From positions 1 to 64,000 of the forward strand of contig JALDYR010000002.1 of NCBI GenBank assembly GCA_032153715.1: a DNA stretch of 64,000 nucleotides. Direction: 5' to 3'. Shown here piece after piece: positions 40,792-49,762 of the stretch (position 1 is the stretch's first letter; every line of letters starts with the position of its first letter). Below the pieces are notes generated by a model. It was not told the DNA's origin. It made no database searches and saw only the letters and a list, made by a program, of their open reading frames with translations. The stretch is from SEAL01 sp032153715. GTDB lineage: Bacteria > Patescibacteriota > Saccharimonadia > Saccharimonadales > Saccharimonadaceae. The position numbers and the translations under genes were made by a program.

Positions 40792-41463
40792 GTGAATACA
40801 AAGACATGGATTATTTTTGGCGCCATCTGCGTGGCATTGCTCGGTGGGTTGATTTTCCTCGCGCGCAAGGATTCTGTATCAGTTGGTAATGTTGACGTGA
40901 CAAAAATTCAAGCTGCAAGTCCGGAATCTGGCAATATCGCCGATCAGGTCTACGGGAATAAAGATGCAAAAGTAACTTTAATTGAGTACGGTGATTTTCA
41001 GTGCCCAGGCTGTGGTACCGCGGCCCCAATTCTCAAATCACTCAGTCAAGAATACAAAGATAAGATGGCCTTTGTTTTCCGCAACAATCCCCTGCCTTCA
41101 ATTCACGCAAACGCCCGCGCTGCGGCTGCCGCTGCTGAAGCTGCCGGCCTCCAGGGTAAATACTGGGAAATGCACGACAAGCTTTACGCTGAGCAAGATA
41201 ACTGGAAGAATTCAGCACTTGATAAGCGCACCGACGCCTTCGTCAACTATGCCCAAGTGGTTGGCGTCACTGACCTAGACAAGTTCAAGACCGACATGGG
41301 CAGCGATTCCGTCAGCAAGAAAATCAACTTTGACCTTGCTCTTGGTAAAAAAGCTGGCGTGACTGGCACCCCAACAATCCTGATTAATAACGAGAAGATT
41401 GAAAGCGACACCTGGAGCGACCAATCAAAATTGAAACAAAAGATCGAAGACGCGCTTAAGTAG
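40792..41463 (+). CDS. DsbA-family thiol oxidoreductase, membrane anchored
   Basis: A 223-residue protein with one N-terminal membrane helix (about 5-24) and a thioredoxin-like domain: active site 'YGDFQCPGCGTAAP' (Cys71-Pro-Gly-Cys74) and cis-Pro in 'GVTGTPTILI'. The helical insertion ('ANARAAAAAAEAAGLQGKYW') is as in DsbA/BdbD proteins. It should introduce disulfides into exported proteins, such as the six-Cys island products. GTG start with AAGGAG six bases upstream. No DsbB/VKOR partner is in the window. Confidence 0.9.
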   Translation: MNTKTWIIFGAICVALLGGLIFLARKDSVSVGNVDVTKIQAASPESGNIADQVYGNKDAKVTLIEYGDFQCPGCGTAAPILKSLSQEYKDKMAFVFRNNPLPSIHANARAAAAAAEAAGLQGKYWEMHDKLYAEQDNWKNSALDKRTDAFVNYAQVVGVTDLDKFKTDMGSDSVSKKINFDLALGKKAGVTGTPTILINNEKIESDTWSDQSKLKQKIEDALK

Positions 41464-41480
41464 CCGTCAACGACTATAAG

Positions 41481-41510
41481 AAAAACACCCCGGTGCCTTG
41501 GGGTGTTTTT
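41481..41510 (+). terminator. Rho-independent terminator
   Basis: AAAAACACCCC / GGGGTGTTTTT stem with a T-run. Confidence 0.92.
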
Positions 41511-41567
41511 TAAATGGAATTCGGGTGAAGCTTATACCCCCTAGGGAATAATGTCTTCAGGTCCAAA

Positions 41568-41660
41568 TTAATGGGCGATATACAGTTGCCATTCGGCAGG
41601 CACCACATCCACTGCTATCTTTTTGCGTCGCGTTGACACAAACTCGATGGCTATAGGCAT
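41568..41660 (-). CDS. Possible 30-residue basic peptide
   Basis: ATG 41660 to TAA 41568 encodes 'MPIAIEFVSTRRKKIAVDVV' and a short C-terminus 'PAEWQLYIAH'. TACAAC ends six bases before the ATG (leaderless pattern) and AAGGAG lies further upstream. Codon use is plausible, but the length makes it uncertain. The rest of 41511-41819 holds no other gene I can support. Confidence 0.3.
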   Translation of the reverse strand: MPIAIEFVSTRRKKIAVDVVPAEWQLYIAH

Positions 41661-41819
41661 GGGTTTGTTGTACTCCTTGTACTAATGCAGCCCCGCGCGC
41701 TTCGACCTTTAAAATAGTATTTTTCGTGTTTTTGGCGCGGAACACATATATGATAATACCAAGCAAAGCTCAGCGCGTCAAGACATGCACGAAAATTGGA
41801 TCGTGCTCTTGGTTATATA

Positions 41820-42755
41820 CTAAAACACTCGAAAACGCTTGGCAAGTAGATAAACACCTAAAATAAGCATAATTGTAAATACTACAATAGCGCCGTACGC
41901 CCACGCCTGGTCTGCAAACGGCAGCGGCACATTCATACCATACATCCCATAAAAAACATTTGGTAAGGTAATCAATACGGTGAGCACGGTTAAGGTCTTC
42001 ATGCGCTGGTTCAAATTATTATTCGCGATCGTACTATAGGCATTGCGAATACTCGTCACGCTCTGACCGTGACTACTGACCGCTGTTTCAAGCTGCTTGA
42101 TGTACAGCACCAGGTCATCAAGCGCTTCGCAGTCACGCATCACAAATCGATCGTGGTTGTTTTCGCGTAGCCGCTCAGCCACAGCTCGCATGCTGCGTAG
42201 GTTCATGGTGTACTCGTTCAGGTTGTCCTCAATGGTGACGAAATGAATAAAATCGCTGTTATTCACCTCGTGCGTCCGCAAACGATGTGCAATATCCTTG
42301 ATATACTTGCCAGTCCGATGAATCAACGTCTCGTAATCCGTCACTACTGCAACAAAAGTACTCAGTAGTAACGCCCCAGTATCTTCACTGCGCGCGTCCT
42401 CGTGAAGAACGGCAATAATTTTGTCCTCCGCCACGCTCCTGGTTGACGTTAGCGTGATATAAGCTGATGGCGTCGTTGCAGCGAGAAGTGGTGCCGTAAT
42501 GACCTCGCCGTGCTTATTGCGTTGGGCGGTGCGTAGAAAGACGTACAGCGCGTCACCACTGTATTCCACGCGCGGCAACTCGTCAGCATCACGAAGGTCG
42601 TTAACAACGTTCTGATCAAGTCCATAAGCCTTGACGACAATTTCAAGCTCATCATCCGTCGGCTGCTCGGCATGCGTCCATACACCTTCCGTCTGTGGTG
42701 TATGAATTTGATGAAATCGTTCCCCCGGTGAGTGTTTCGTATAATGACGCAACAT
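41820..42755 (-). CDS. CorA-like magnesium/cobalt transporter
   Basis: A 311-residue protein: a cytoplasmic alpha/beta domain (about 1-245) with long helices and two C-terminal membrane helices flanking the signature 'FYGMYGMNVPLP' (GMN, about residue 278). The basic end 'AKRFRVF' follows TM2. CorA pentamers let Mg2+ in. Length and motif are normal. Upstream is a strong convergent terminator (42793). Confidence 0.92.
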   Translation of the reverse strand: MLRHYTKHSPGERFHQIHTPQTEGVWTHAEQPTDDELEIVVKAYGLDQNVVNDLRDADELPRVEYSGDALYVFLRTAQRNKHGEVITAPLLAATTPSAYITLTSTRSVAEDKIIAVLHEDARSEDTGALLLSTFVAVVTDYETLIHRTGKYIKDIAHRLRTHEVNNSDFIHFVTIEDNLNEYTMNLRSMRAVAERLRENNHDRFVMRDCEALDDLVLYIKQLETAVSSHGQSVTSIRNAYSTIANNNLNQRMKTLTVLTVLITLPNVFYGMYGMNVPLPFADQAWAYGAIVVFTIMLILGVYLLAKRFRVF

Positions 42756-42792
42756 GTTATTGATCAGTATAGCGCTTTAAAGCATAAACGAC

Positions 42793-42822
42793 AACGAGCA
42801 TCTCCCCTCGAAGATGCTCGTT
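42793..42822. terminator. Hairpin terminator region
   Basis: AACGAGCATCT / AGATGCTCGTT eleven-base stem with an eight-base loop. It lies after the DHA2 pump gene on the minus strand, and T-runs on both strands are weak. Confidence 0.65.
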
Positions 42823-42844
42823 TATATACCACGCAGTACTTCGG

Positions 42845-44533
42845 CTACAAGCCAGGTGTTTCGTCTGGCTTTGCTGCGTGGAGCGGACGTTCTTTAATCA
42901 AGAAAACTAGAACTGTCGCCACCCACATGAGGACCGCTGACGTCGCAAAGATCGTGCGCAAACTGTCACTAAAGGCATTGACGACGCGGTCGCTATACTC
43001 CTGCTGGTTCTTGGTAAACTGTTGCGTTGCTTGATCGCGCAGAGGCGCCGGCACACTGGCAACGCTCGCCTCAAACCCTTCGGCAATCTTCTCTTTTGTA
43101 TCAGGCATGTTGAGGCTAAGCAGCGTATTTGAATCCTCAAGACTGCCCATTTGTGCTGCTGCCGGACTATGGCTGAGTGTTTGCACGTAGGCGTTTTGCT
43201 GAATATTAGTCAGGTTCGCAGCAATGCCACTCGTCAACATCGCGCCGAAGACGGCAATACCGACCGCTGACCCAAGGCTGCGAAATAGCTGGCTTGAGCT
43301 GGTTGCAACACCAAGTTCGGCTTGCTTGACTTCATTTTGCACCGCCAAGTTCATAACCGGCATCACCACACCTAGTCCCATACCGAGCAACGTCATAATG
43401 ATCGCTTCGTGAAGGTACGGCGTGCTTGGCGTTAGAATAGTCATCAACGCAATCATCGCCGTCGCTAGGACAATACCAACTTGCATAAAGATCTTGTAAC
43501 GACCCGTCCGCGAGATAATTTGCCCAGACACCACACTCGTCGTCATCAGTCCAGCCACCAATGGCAAGAGCATCAAGCCAGATTCAGTTGGCGTAGCACC
43601 AAAGACCTGTTGATTAAACTGGGTCAGATACAAGATCGCGCCCATAAATGCCGAGCCGAACAAGGTAGCAATACCCATGATCAATACGAAGTTACGGTTA
43701 TTAAAGAGATGCAGCGGCAAAATTGGCTCTTTGGCGCGGCGCTCGATCCAGATAAAGCCCGCTACTGCCGCGGCAATAATCGTGCCCATAATCACCCGTA
43801 GTCCAACCAGGCTTAGCCCGGTAGCGTTAAGCAGGTTAGCAAAAATCGTCTCGGTGTTATCGACCGCAAGCACTAATGTCGCCAGGGCGAGTGCCAGCAA
43901 TCCCGCACCAGCATAGTCAATCGCTGGCTTCCTGTTGGCATGTTTCAAACTTGGACAGAAAATCGCAATCATAATAAAGGCTGCAATCCCAATTGGCACA
44001 TTAATAAAGAACGTCCAGCGCCAGTCAGTCGTCACGCCAAACAGGCCATGACCGTCAGTTAGCCAGCCACCAAGCAGCGGTCCAACCACTGAGGAAATAC
44101 CAAAGACCGCGCCGATCAACCCCTGCCACTTACCGCGTTCACGCGCTGCAAACAAGTCGCCAACAATCGTGAAAGCGTTGGCGGTAATAATACCACCACC
44201 AATACCCTGCAAGGCGCGCCACGCGATCAACTGCTCAACATTGCCAGCCATACCGCTCAGTAACGAGCCGATACCAAAGACCGTAATACCGATCAAAAGC
44301 AAGGTGCGGCGACCAAACAGGTCCGATAGCTTGCCGGCAATTGGCACAGTGATCGTCGTAGTGATTAAATACGCCGTCACAATCCAGCTCAGTGAGCTAA
44401 ATGAATTAAATTCTTCGACGATCTTGCCAAGTGCGGTGGCGATAATCGTCTGGTCAAGCGCCACCAAAAACAAGCTGGCCATGACCGAAATCATGATGAT
44501 TAATTTGTTACGTAACGGTAAATGATGGTTCAC
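42845..44533 (-). CDS. DHA2-family (EmrB/QacA) drug efflux transporter
   Basis: A 562-residue MFS protein with 14 membrane helices, opening with a basic tail. Motifs: 'LDQTIIATALGKIVEEF' (DHA motif D1), 'GKLSDLFGRRTLLLIGI' (motif A) and 'WRALQGIGGGIITANAF' (B/C region). A loop of ~90 residues between helices 13 and 14 is large for the family. It exports toxic lipophilic compounds by proton antiport. Its GTG start shares one base with the stop of the AbrB-like gene upstream, so both are one transcript under the repeat-containing promoter at 44818. Confidence 0.92.
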   Translation of the reverse strand: MNHHLPLRNKLIIMISVMASLFLVALDQTIIATALGKIVEEFNSFSSLSWIVTAYLITTTITVPIAGKLSDLFGRRTLLLIGITVFGIGSLLSGMAGNVEQLIAWRALQGIGGGIITANAFTIVGDLFAARERGKWQGLIGAVFGISSVVGPLLGGWLTDGHGLFGVTTDWRWTFFINVPIGIAAFIMIAIFCPSLKHANRKPAIDYAGAGLLALALATLVLAVDNTETIFANLLNATGLSLVGLRVIMGTIIAAAVAGFIWIERRAKEPILPLHLFNNRNFVLIMGIATLFGSAFMGAILYLTQFNQQVFGATPTESGLMLLPLVAGLMTTSVVSGQIISRTGRYKIFMQVGIVLATAMIALMTILTPSTPYLHEAIIMTLLGMGLGVVMPVMNLAVQNEVKQAELGVATSSSQLFRSLGSAVGIAVFGAMLTSGIAANLTNIQQNAYVQTLSHSPAAAQMGSLEDSNTLLSLNMPDTKEKIAEGFEASVASVPAPLRDQATQQFTKNQQEYSDRVVNAFSDSLRTIFATSAVLMWVATVLVFLIKERPLHAAKPDETPGL

Positions 44534-44784
44534 TAATTTTTATCCTTAGGTGTGTTGTTGTTATAGAGTACGTCCTTGTACTGTTCGATGTTGTCAGTCA
44601 GGTGCTCGATCATTTCGCGCAGCTGATCTTCTTGGATCAAGCCAATCCATTTCTTTTGGGTAGAGCCGATTACATAAAGGCGATCACCGCTATTAATTCC
44701 CAGATCTTCGCGGGCATCAGCGGGAATCACCACCTGGCCTTTTGTCCCGACCGTCGCGGTCCCATACAGTTTTTTGTCATGCAT
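44533..44784 (-). CDS. AbrB/MazE-type transcriptional regulator
   Basis: An 83-residue protein with the swapped-hairpin DNA-binding domain 'GTATVGTKGQVVIPADARED' then 'LGINSGDRLYVIG' (SpoVT-AbrB fold) and a C-terminal helix ('QLREMIEHLTDNIEQY') for oligomerisation. I use ATG 44784 with AAAGGAG nine bases upstream; the upstream TTG (44808) would overlap the promoter. It is the first gene of the pump operon and probably controls it through the repeats at 44818-44844. Confidence 0.85.
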   Translation of the reverse strand: MHDKKLYGTATVGTKGQVVIPADAREDLGINSGDRLYVIGSTQKKWIGLIQEDQLREMIEHLTDNIEQYKDVLYNNNTPKDKN

Positions 44785-44817
44785 AATAAGACACTCCTTT
44801 GGTATCAATTGTATACT

Positions 44818-44844
44818 AAGTATGAAAAGTATGTCAAGTATGAA
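44818..44844. promoter_or_regulatory. Three 9-base direct repeats in the AbrB-pump promoter
   Basis: AAGTATGAA-AAGTATGTC-AAGTATGAA with exact nine-base period. On the minus strand the same DNA holds TTGACA (-35) and TATACA (-10) separated by 16 bases, so the repeats lie on the core promoter. Likely operator for the regulator encoded just downstream. They also overlap the last codons of the methyltransferase gene at 44834. Confidence 0.65.
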
Positions 44845-45448
44845 TAATAGCCAGTGAATGCTTGACGGTCAGTTTTGCTGGATGCGACACGAGCCACTCA
44901 TCGACAGCTTTTGCCGCCCCAGGCAGGGCCTCGTTTGCATAATCATCGACCACAATCGTGGCGCCTGGCGCCAAACGCGGCCACACCAACTTCAATGGGT
45001 CACGTACTGAATGATAGTAATCGCCGTCTAAAAACGCAAACGCAATCTGCGGCGGCACCTCATCGGGAGTGACATCCGAAAACCAGGCTTTCTTGATACG
45101 TGGCAGCGGCACATGCGCTTTATTGAGATTGAGTAACAGCTGTTTTTTTGTGGCGTGCAGCTCACCGGTTTGAAATTGCAATCCCGCCGGACTATCATCT
45201 TGGGTCGTTTTAGGCGGCAACCCCTCAAACGAATCGTACAAGTATAGTGACTTTGTCGTTGGCTCGAGCATCTTTGCCAAATAAACGCTGGTTGTTCCAA
45301 CGTAGCAACCAAACTCAACCACATCACCGTCGATGTGGCGCGTCAGCATAGCCTGCAGCTCAAGCAGTACGGCGCGTAGTTCTTTTTTATCAACTTGGTC
45401 GGATAAAAGAACATCGCGCTCAATCGAGTCAATCGTAAAAGCGGTCAT
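44834..45448 (-). CDS. TylF/macrocin-type O-methyltransferase
   Basis: A 204-residue SAM-dependent enzyme: 'GDVVEFGCYVGTTSVYLAKM' (SAM loop), 'LYLYDSFEGLPPK' (family signature), 'FAFLDGDYYHSV' and 'IVVDDYANEALPGA'. TylF-type enzymes methylate sugar hydroxyls, so as the last gene of the exopolysaccharide operon it could decorate the polymer (inference). It is about 40-50 residues shorter at the N-terminus than macrocin methyltransferases. Confidence 0.82.
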   Translation of the reverse strand: MTAFTIDSIERDVLLSDQVDKKELRAVLLELQAMLTRHIDGDVVEFGCYVGTTSVYLAKMLEPTTKSLYLYDSFEGLPPKTTQDDSPAGLQFQTGELHATKKQLLLNLNKAHVPLPRIKKAWFSDVTPDEVPPQIAFAFLDGDYYHSVRDPLKLVWPRLAPGATIVVDDYANEALPGAAKAVDEWLVSHPAKLTVKHSLAIIHT

Positions 45449-45463
45449 TCTTGCCTCATTATA

Positions 45464-46981
45464 CTACTGTGATAACGTCAGTGCTGGATCGTAGCGAACT
45501 TTATAACTATACACCCATAAGTTCTTGCTAAACTCGTGCGCTTCCAATCGTTCAAAGTGATTGTCATAATAATCTCGAATCTTGTCATTATATCCCTGGT
45601 CGTAACTCAGCATGAGCCAGGCGGTTTGATACGATTGGGTATTTTGTTTAACTTCCGCGTCAAGCTTACGTTCATCAAAGGCTGGCACACTCCCCTGCCG
45701 GAAGCGATCCCAGATTGGCTGCGTCGTCACTTTTGCATCGCCTTGATAGTAATACTCTGTCGGATAAATCGTAAATGGTGCCGACAAAACAATAACATCC
45801 TGGCTTGTCGCTTTTTGCGACAAATAGCCGACTGCCTGACGATAATCCTCTTTGACGGGCGTATTTGGGTTTAACGCCTGGACGGCAAATAGCCCCAGAA
45901 TAACAACCACCAAACTAGCTTGGAGAATAAGCCGGACGCGACGCGAGTAAATTGATAAAATCCAAGCGAGGAAAATCATGAGCGCCGGCAGTGCCACAAT
46001 TAAGTAGCGACTTTGAAAGAACGGCCGCACGGTCACACTGACAATAAAGGCGCCGACAACCGGGACGATTGCGGCCAGGACAAAGAAAATAGCTTCGTTA
46101 CTGGTTTTGCGATTTTTCTGCAGAGCAAAGAACGCCAGTAAAACAACAATTGGCCACAGTGACACGAGGATCGTGTTTAGTGCATCAACCTGAAAACCAA
46201 AGATAAATTGCGCATACGTATTAAATAAATCGATACTTGACGGCTCAGTCAGGCTTGGCTGTGTGTTGCTTGCTGTTCCAAGCTGAATGACATACCACAA
46301 CCACGGTACCAATGCGAGAACCACTAAAGCCCCGGAGAGACCAAACTTAACGAGTGCTTTTGGCGCGGCAAACTTCCGCCATGTGAATGCATAAAATAGA
46401 ACCTCGGCGAGAATCACAAATGCAAAAAAGTAGTGCGTATACATACCGGCAATTGCCGTCAGCGTAAACCACACCCAATGAACCGCTCGTCCCTCTTGGT
46501 ACAGCTTCATAAAGAACAGCTGATGCACCACTGTGATAAAAGCCAGCATACTGTACATGCGCGCTTCTGATCCGTACCAATCCATGAACGGCGATAGTGT
46601 CACCAGCAGGGCTGCAAACAAGCCGACATTGCGATTAAACGTATACGACGCCAGCATAAAAACAGCCGGAATAAGTAGTACAAAGAACATCAGTGACATC
46701 ATGCGCGCAGCAAAGATATCATTTCCAAACAAGAGTTGCCAGTAGTGAAGCAAGATGTGATAGCCAGGCACGTGCACATCCTGAGCAATTAAATGTAGCA
46801 TACCGGGGACGTCGCGATTTGTCTGGAATAAACTCTGCGCCTCATCCAAGCGAAGGCTGGTTTGACTAAAAATCGTCAAACTAAAATAAACAGCAAACAA
46901 CACCATCCCTAGTAGACAGGCGATTATAATCCACCAGTGTGCTTCTTTTGGTTGCTGAAAATTTTGCATCCAGCCGCTCAT
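45464..46981 (-). CDS. GT39-type (ArnT/PMT-like) membrane glycosyltransferase
   Basis: A 505-residue protein with 10-12 membrane helices. The first outside loop has 'TSLRLDEAQSLFQTNRDV', the acidic catalytic position, and 'VHVPGYHILLHYWQLLFG', the His/Pro pattern of the family. The C-terminal ~100 residues lie outside ('TQPIWDRFRQGSVPAFDERK'). Such enzymes transfer sugars from polyprenyl phosphates to outside acceptors. Its ATG overlaps the GT2 gene's stop (ATGA), showing tight coupling. Confidence 0.85.
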   Translation of the reverse strand: MSGWMQNFQQPKEAHWWIIIACLLGMVLFAVYFSLTIFSQTSLRLDEAQSLFQTNRDVPGMLHLIAQDVHVPGYHILLHYWQLLFGNDIFAARMMSLMFFVLLIPAVFMLASYTFNRNVGLFAALLVTLSPFMDWYGSEARMYSMLAFITVVHQLFFMKLYQEGRAVHWVWFTLTAIAGMYTHYFFAFVILAEVLFYAFTWRKFAAPKALVKFGLSGALVVLALVPWLWYVIQLGTASNTQPSLTEPSSIDLFNTYAQFIFGFQVDALNTILVSLWPIVVLLAFFALQKNRKTSNEAIFFVLAAIVPVVGAFIVSVTVRPFFQSRYLIVALPALMIFLAWILSIYSRRVRLILQASLVVVILGLFAVQALNPNTPVKEDYRQAVGYLSQKATSQDVIVLSAPFTIYPTEYYYQGDAKVTTQPIWDRFRQGSVPAFDERKLDAEVKQNTQSYQTAWLMLSYDQGYNDKIRDYYDNHFERLEAHEFSKNLWVYSYKVRYDPALTLSQ

Positions 46982-48495
46982 CCGCGCATCTCCTTACTTG
47001 CTGGTTGCAAGGTAATTTCGTCCCTATCGGGATCATCGGATGACTTTTCAAATGCCGCATTAATAAATGGCAAGAAAATCGCAATGTAAATCACCGCCCA
47101 AGCAATATTTGCTACCATGGCCGAGCTCACCCCTTCGCGTAAAATCCCCACCAGCACACCAAAAATCACCAGTCCAATATACGCAAGATGTGGTGTCACG
47201 AGGTAGCCAAAATTACCGCTCACCTTGCGCTTTGAAGTCACGACGAACCCGCTCTTTTGCCGCGTTAAAATTTGCCAAACCGCTTTGCAGTGGATTGGAA
47301 ACGAGCTCAGGCTAAACGACAATGCCCGGAAAGTATAACTAAAATTACTCGTCTGCTGAAGCGTATAAAGGACAATGAACATATACGGCAAGAAGACGAG
47401 CGCCAAGTTCATCGTGCCAATCGCCAGTGGCTCGAGTCCAGCAAAGAAGTAAATCAACGGTAAGGCCGCGTTCAGCAGCACCACTAAACCTGATAGATAA
47501 AAGCCAGCTGATGATAGATATTGCAGTCGCTGACTCATCGTCAGGCCACGCCGAAAGAGCGGATTATACTTAAAAATCACCTCAAGGCTACCGCGTGCCC
47601 AGCGAAACTGTTGCTTGTAATACGACAGGAAATCTTCAGGCGCCAGGCCCTCCGCCAGCACTTCATCAACATACACTGACTGCCACTTCTTTTCGTGAAT
47701 CAACAGCGAGGTCAAAAAATCCTCGGCAATACTCGTCTCACACATTCCTCCCACCTCATCGAGAGCGGTGCGGCGTAAAATCATGTTCGTACCACACATA
47801 AAGGCCGTTCCTGAAGTATCCTTCCCTTTCATGATAGCGCCAAAAAAGAGCGCCTGCTGTTCCCAAGCTCCGCCCGTTACCATGTTTTCATCATGGTTCT
47901 TATAGTACTGGGGTGACTGCACAAATGCCACGCGTTCGTCACCAAAATAACCCATCATTGCCGACAGAAAGTGTGGCTTTGGAATATGGTCAGCATCAAA
48001 GATGACCACAAACGGCTCGGTGGTTTTTGCGAGCGCGTGATTAATATTACCCGCCTTTGCACCACCCGGCGTTCGGCGTGTGATGCAGCGAATATCATGC
48101 TTGCGAGCGACCAATTCCGCCTCGTGCCAATTGTCACGCTGAGCCACGTAACCGTCATTGAGGATGTAAATCGCCTTATTCGGATAATCAATAGCTTTTG
48201 CCGCCACAACTGTAGCTTCAACGATATCACGTGGCTCGCCACATACCGTAATAAAGATGGCCACTGGCGGTGTAAAATTTCCTTTAAAGACTCGGCGGCG
48301 CGTCCGCGGCCACACACTGTGGATATAGCTTAGTACCTGCCATAAATGGTACGCACCCGCCGCAACTAACAAGCCAAACAAGACATAATTTCCAGGAGGC
48401 GAAAAGAACGCTACGTAAACAAAGTACGTGACTGATAGCGTCAAATTGAGGAGCAGCAGCACGCGACTAGCGCGAGTTGTTTTTAGAAATTCCAC
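46978..48495 (-). CDS. Processive GT2 glycosyltransferase, BcsA/cellulose-synthase-like
   Basis: A 505-residue protein: two N-terminal membrane helices, a GT-A domain with 'VAIFITVCGEPRDIVEATV', 'AKAGNINHALAKT', 'VIFDADHIPKPHFL' (DxD), 'SIAEDFLTSLLIHEKKW' (catalytic ED) and 'QQFRWARGSLEVIFKYNPLF' (QxxRW), then four or five helices. This is the cellulose/hyaluronan-synthase set of motifs (D, DxD, ED, QxxRW). No PilZ domain for cyclic-di-GMP follows. GTG start after AAAGGAA. The adjacent GH8 enzyme suggests a beta-glucan product. Confidence 0.9.
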   Translation of the reverse strand: MEFLKTTRASRVLLLLNLTLSVTYFVYVAFFSPPGNYVLFGLLVAAGAYHLWQVLSYIHSVWPRTRRRVFKGNFTPPVAIFITVCGEPRDIVEATVVAAKAIDYPNKAIYILNDGYVAQRDNWHEAELVARKHDIRCITRRTPGGAKAGNINHALAKTTEPFVVIFDADHIPKPHFLSAMMGYFGDERVAFVQSPQYYKNHDENMVTGGAWEQQALFFGAIMKGKDTSGTAFMCGTNMILRRTALDEVGGMCETSIAEDFLTSLLIHEKKWQSVYVDEVLAEGLAPEDFLSYYKQQFRWARGSLEVIFKYNPLFRRGLTMSQRLQYLSSAGFYLSGLVVLLNAALPLIYFFAGLEPLAIGTMNLALVFLPYMFIVLYTLQQTSNFSYTFRALSFSLSSFPIHCKAVWQILTRQKSGFVVTSKRKVSGNFGYLVTPHLAYIGLVIFGVLVGILREGVSSAMVANIAWAVIYIAIFLPFINAAFEKSSDDPDRDEITLQPASKEMRG

Positions 48496-48520
48496 AGCAC
48501 ATTCCTTTCGTCAACGGTCA

Positions 48521-49732
48521 TTACTTCAGGGTGGCGGCAAGATTATCAAGTTTTTTATCATAGAGCGCGATACCAAACCACGCCCAGTTATCTGCGTAGT
48601 AAGTCATCGGACGAACCCACGCATTTTTATTTTGGTCATACAGTGTTTTTAATTTTTGATCATAAATTGAACGAGCCATCTCGGGGTCAGTGACTGAAAA
48701 ATACGCCAAGCTCGTCGCATAACCTTCGGCCGCCTCGTAGTCTTTGATGGTTGTGCCATCATGACTATATGTTGCATGGAGCTTGTCATTCTGTTGCCAC
48801 TGCTGTTTCAAGAACGTCATTTTCTCAAGCGTCGCTTTTGCGCGTGGCTCACCGTACCACTGGTAATCAAGCGCGAGTCGCCATGGCAGTCGCATCGCGT
48901 CGTAGCCATAATTTGTCGTCAACGTGTCACTGCCACTAACAGCAGCAATCGCGCCAGTCGACTTGTTAATCGTTAGCCAATCAGGAGGCAAGCCAACAGC
49001 ACGGGACTTATCAAGCTGATCATCCATTGAGCGGTTAATCAGATCATAGCTTGTATCAACCAACCCCTTCCAGTCATGGGTAGGATCAACCTTAGCAAAT
49101 AACCGATAGGCATACGGAGAGAGGTATGACGGGTTAATAATCGCGTCTTGCTTTGAACTCTTTTCAAGGTTGTTGCTTGCTAGATACGGCTTGCCCGCAG
49201 CAGTAATTACCTCTTCTTTCCATAAATTACTAATGACTTGCTTGGCTTCGACAAGATAAGTCTGTTGTTGCCAACGACTAGCAGCCATCAAGAGTGCGAG
49301 GGCGATATCACTATCTGCATCGCTGGCACTATTTTGTCCACCTTGATCAGTCAGCGTGCCGTAACTCCCATCGCCCTTCATGCCCCATTTCCAGGCAAAC
49401 AAGCTATCATCGCGCTGCAAATGCTCGCGCGTCCATGACCATGTTTTGTCAAAGGTCGGCTGATCACTTTGCCACGCCGCTCGCAGCATCGTATAGCTCT
49501 GCCCTTCACTTGTCGTGATATCATTTTGCTGTTTGTCGAGCGTGCGACCAGTCGATTCTTCCCAGTATTCTTTTTTGTAGCTGTCCCATAATCCCGACAA
49601 TAATGTCCGATCGGAAAATACCAGATTTTGATCGGCTTTTTCACTTCCCTTAAAGGCAGCAACCGCCGCAACCGTCAAGCCAACGGAAATCAATAAGGCG
49701 GCAAAAAAACGAATAATGAACTTTTTATTCAT
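48521..49732 (-). CDS. Glycoside hydrolase family 8 (BcsZ-like glucanase)
   Basis: A 403-residue protein with an N-terminal signal or anchor helix (about 6-27) and GH8 motifs: 'TTSEGQSYTMLRAAW' with the catalytic Glu, 'ASDADSDIALALLMAASRW' with the conserved acidic pair, 'NPSYLSPYAYRLF' and 'TNYGYDAMRLPWRLALDYQW'. GH8 enzymes cut beta-1,4 glucans, chitosan or xylan. BcsZ in cellulose operons trims the nascent polymer, which is the expected role here. Lies 26 bases upstream of the GT2 gene on the same strand. Confidence 0.9.
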   Translation of the reverse strand: MNKKFIIRFFAALLISVGLTVAAVAAFKGSEKADQNLVFSDRTLLSGLWDSYKKEYWEESTGRTLDKQQNDITTSEGQSYTMLRAAWQSDQPTFDKTWSWTREHLQRDDSLFAWKWGMKGDGSYGTLTDQGGQNSASDADSDIALALLMAASRWQQQTYLVEAKQVISNLWKEEVITAAGKPYLASNNLEKSSKQDAIINPSYLSPYAYRLFAKVDPTHDWKGLVDTSYDLINRSMDDQLDKSRAVGLPPDWLTINKSTGAIAAVSGSDTLTTNYGYDAMRLPWRLALDYQWYGEPRAKATLEKMTFLKQQWQQNDKLHATYSHDGTTIKDYEAAEGYATSLAYFSVTDPEMARSIYDQKLKTLYDQNKNAWVRPMTYYADNWAWFGIALYDKKLDNLAATLK

Positions 49733-49762
49733 GGGTTAGATACAACTCCCATCAATGGATAA

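Noticed and set aside
41557..41766. Minus-strand 69-codon ORF
   Set aside because: No ribosome binding site or promoter pattern at its start and odd composition; the 30-codon frame inside has better signals.
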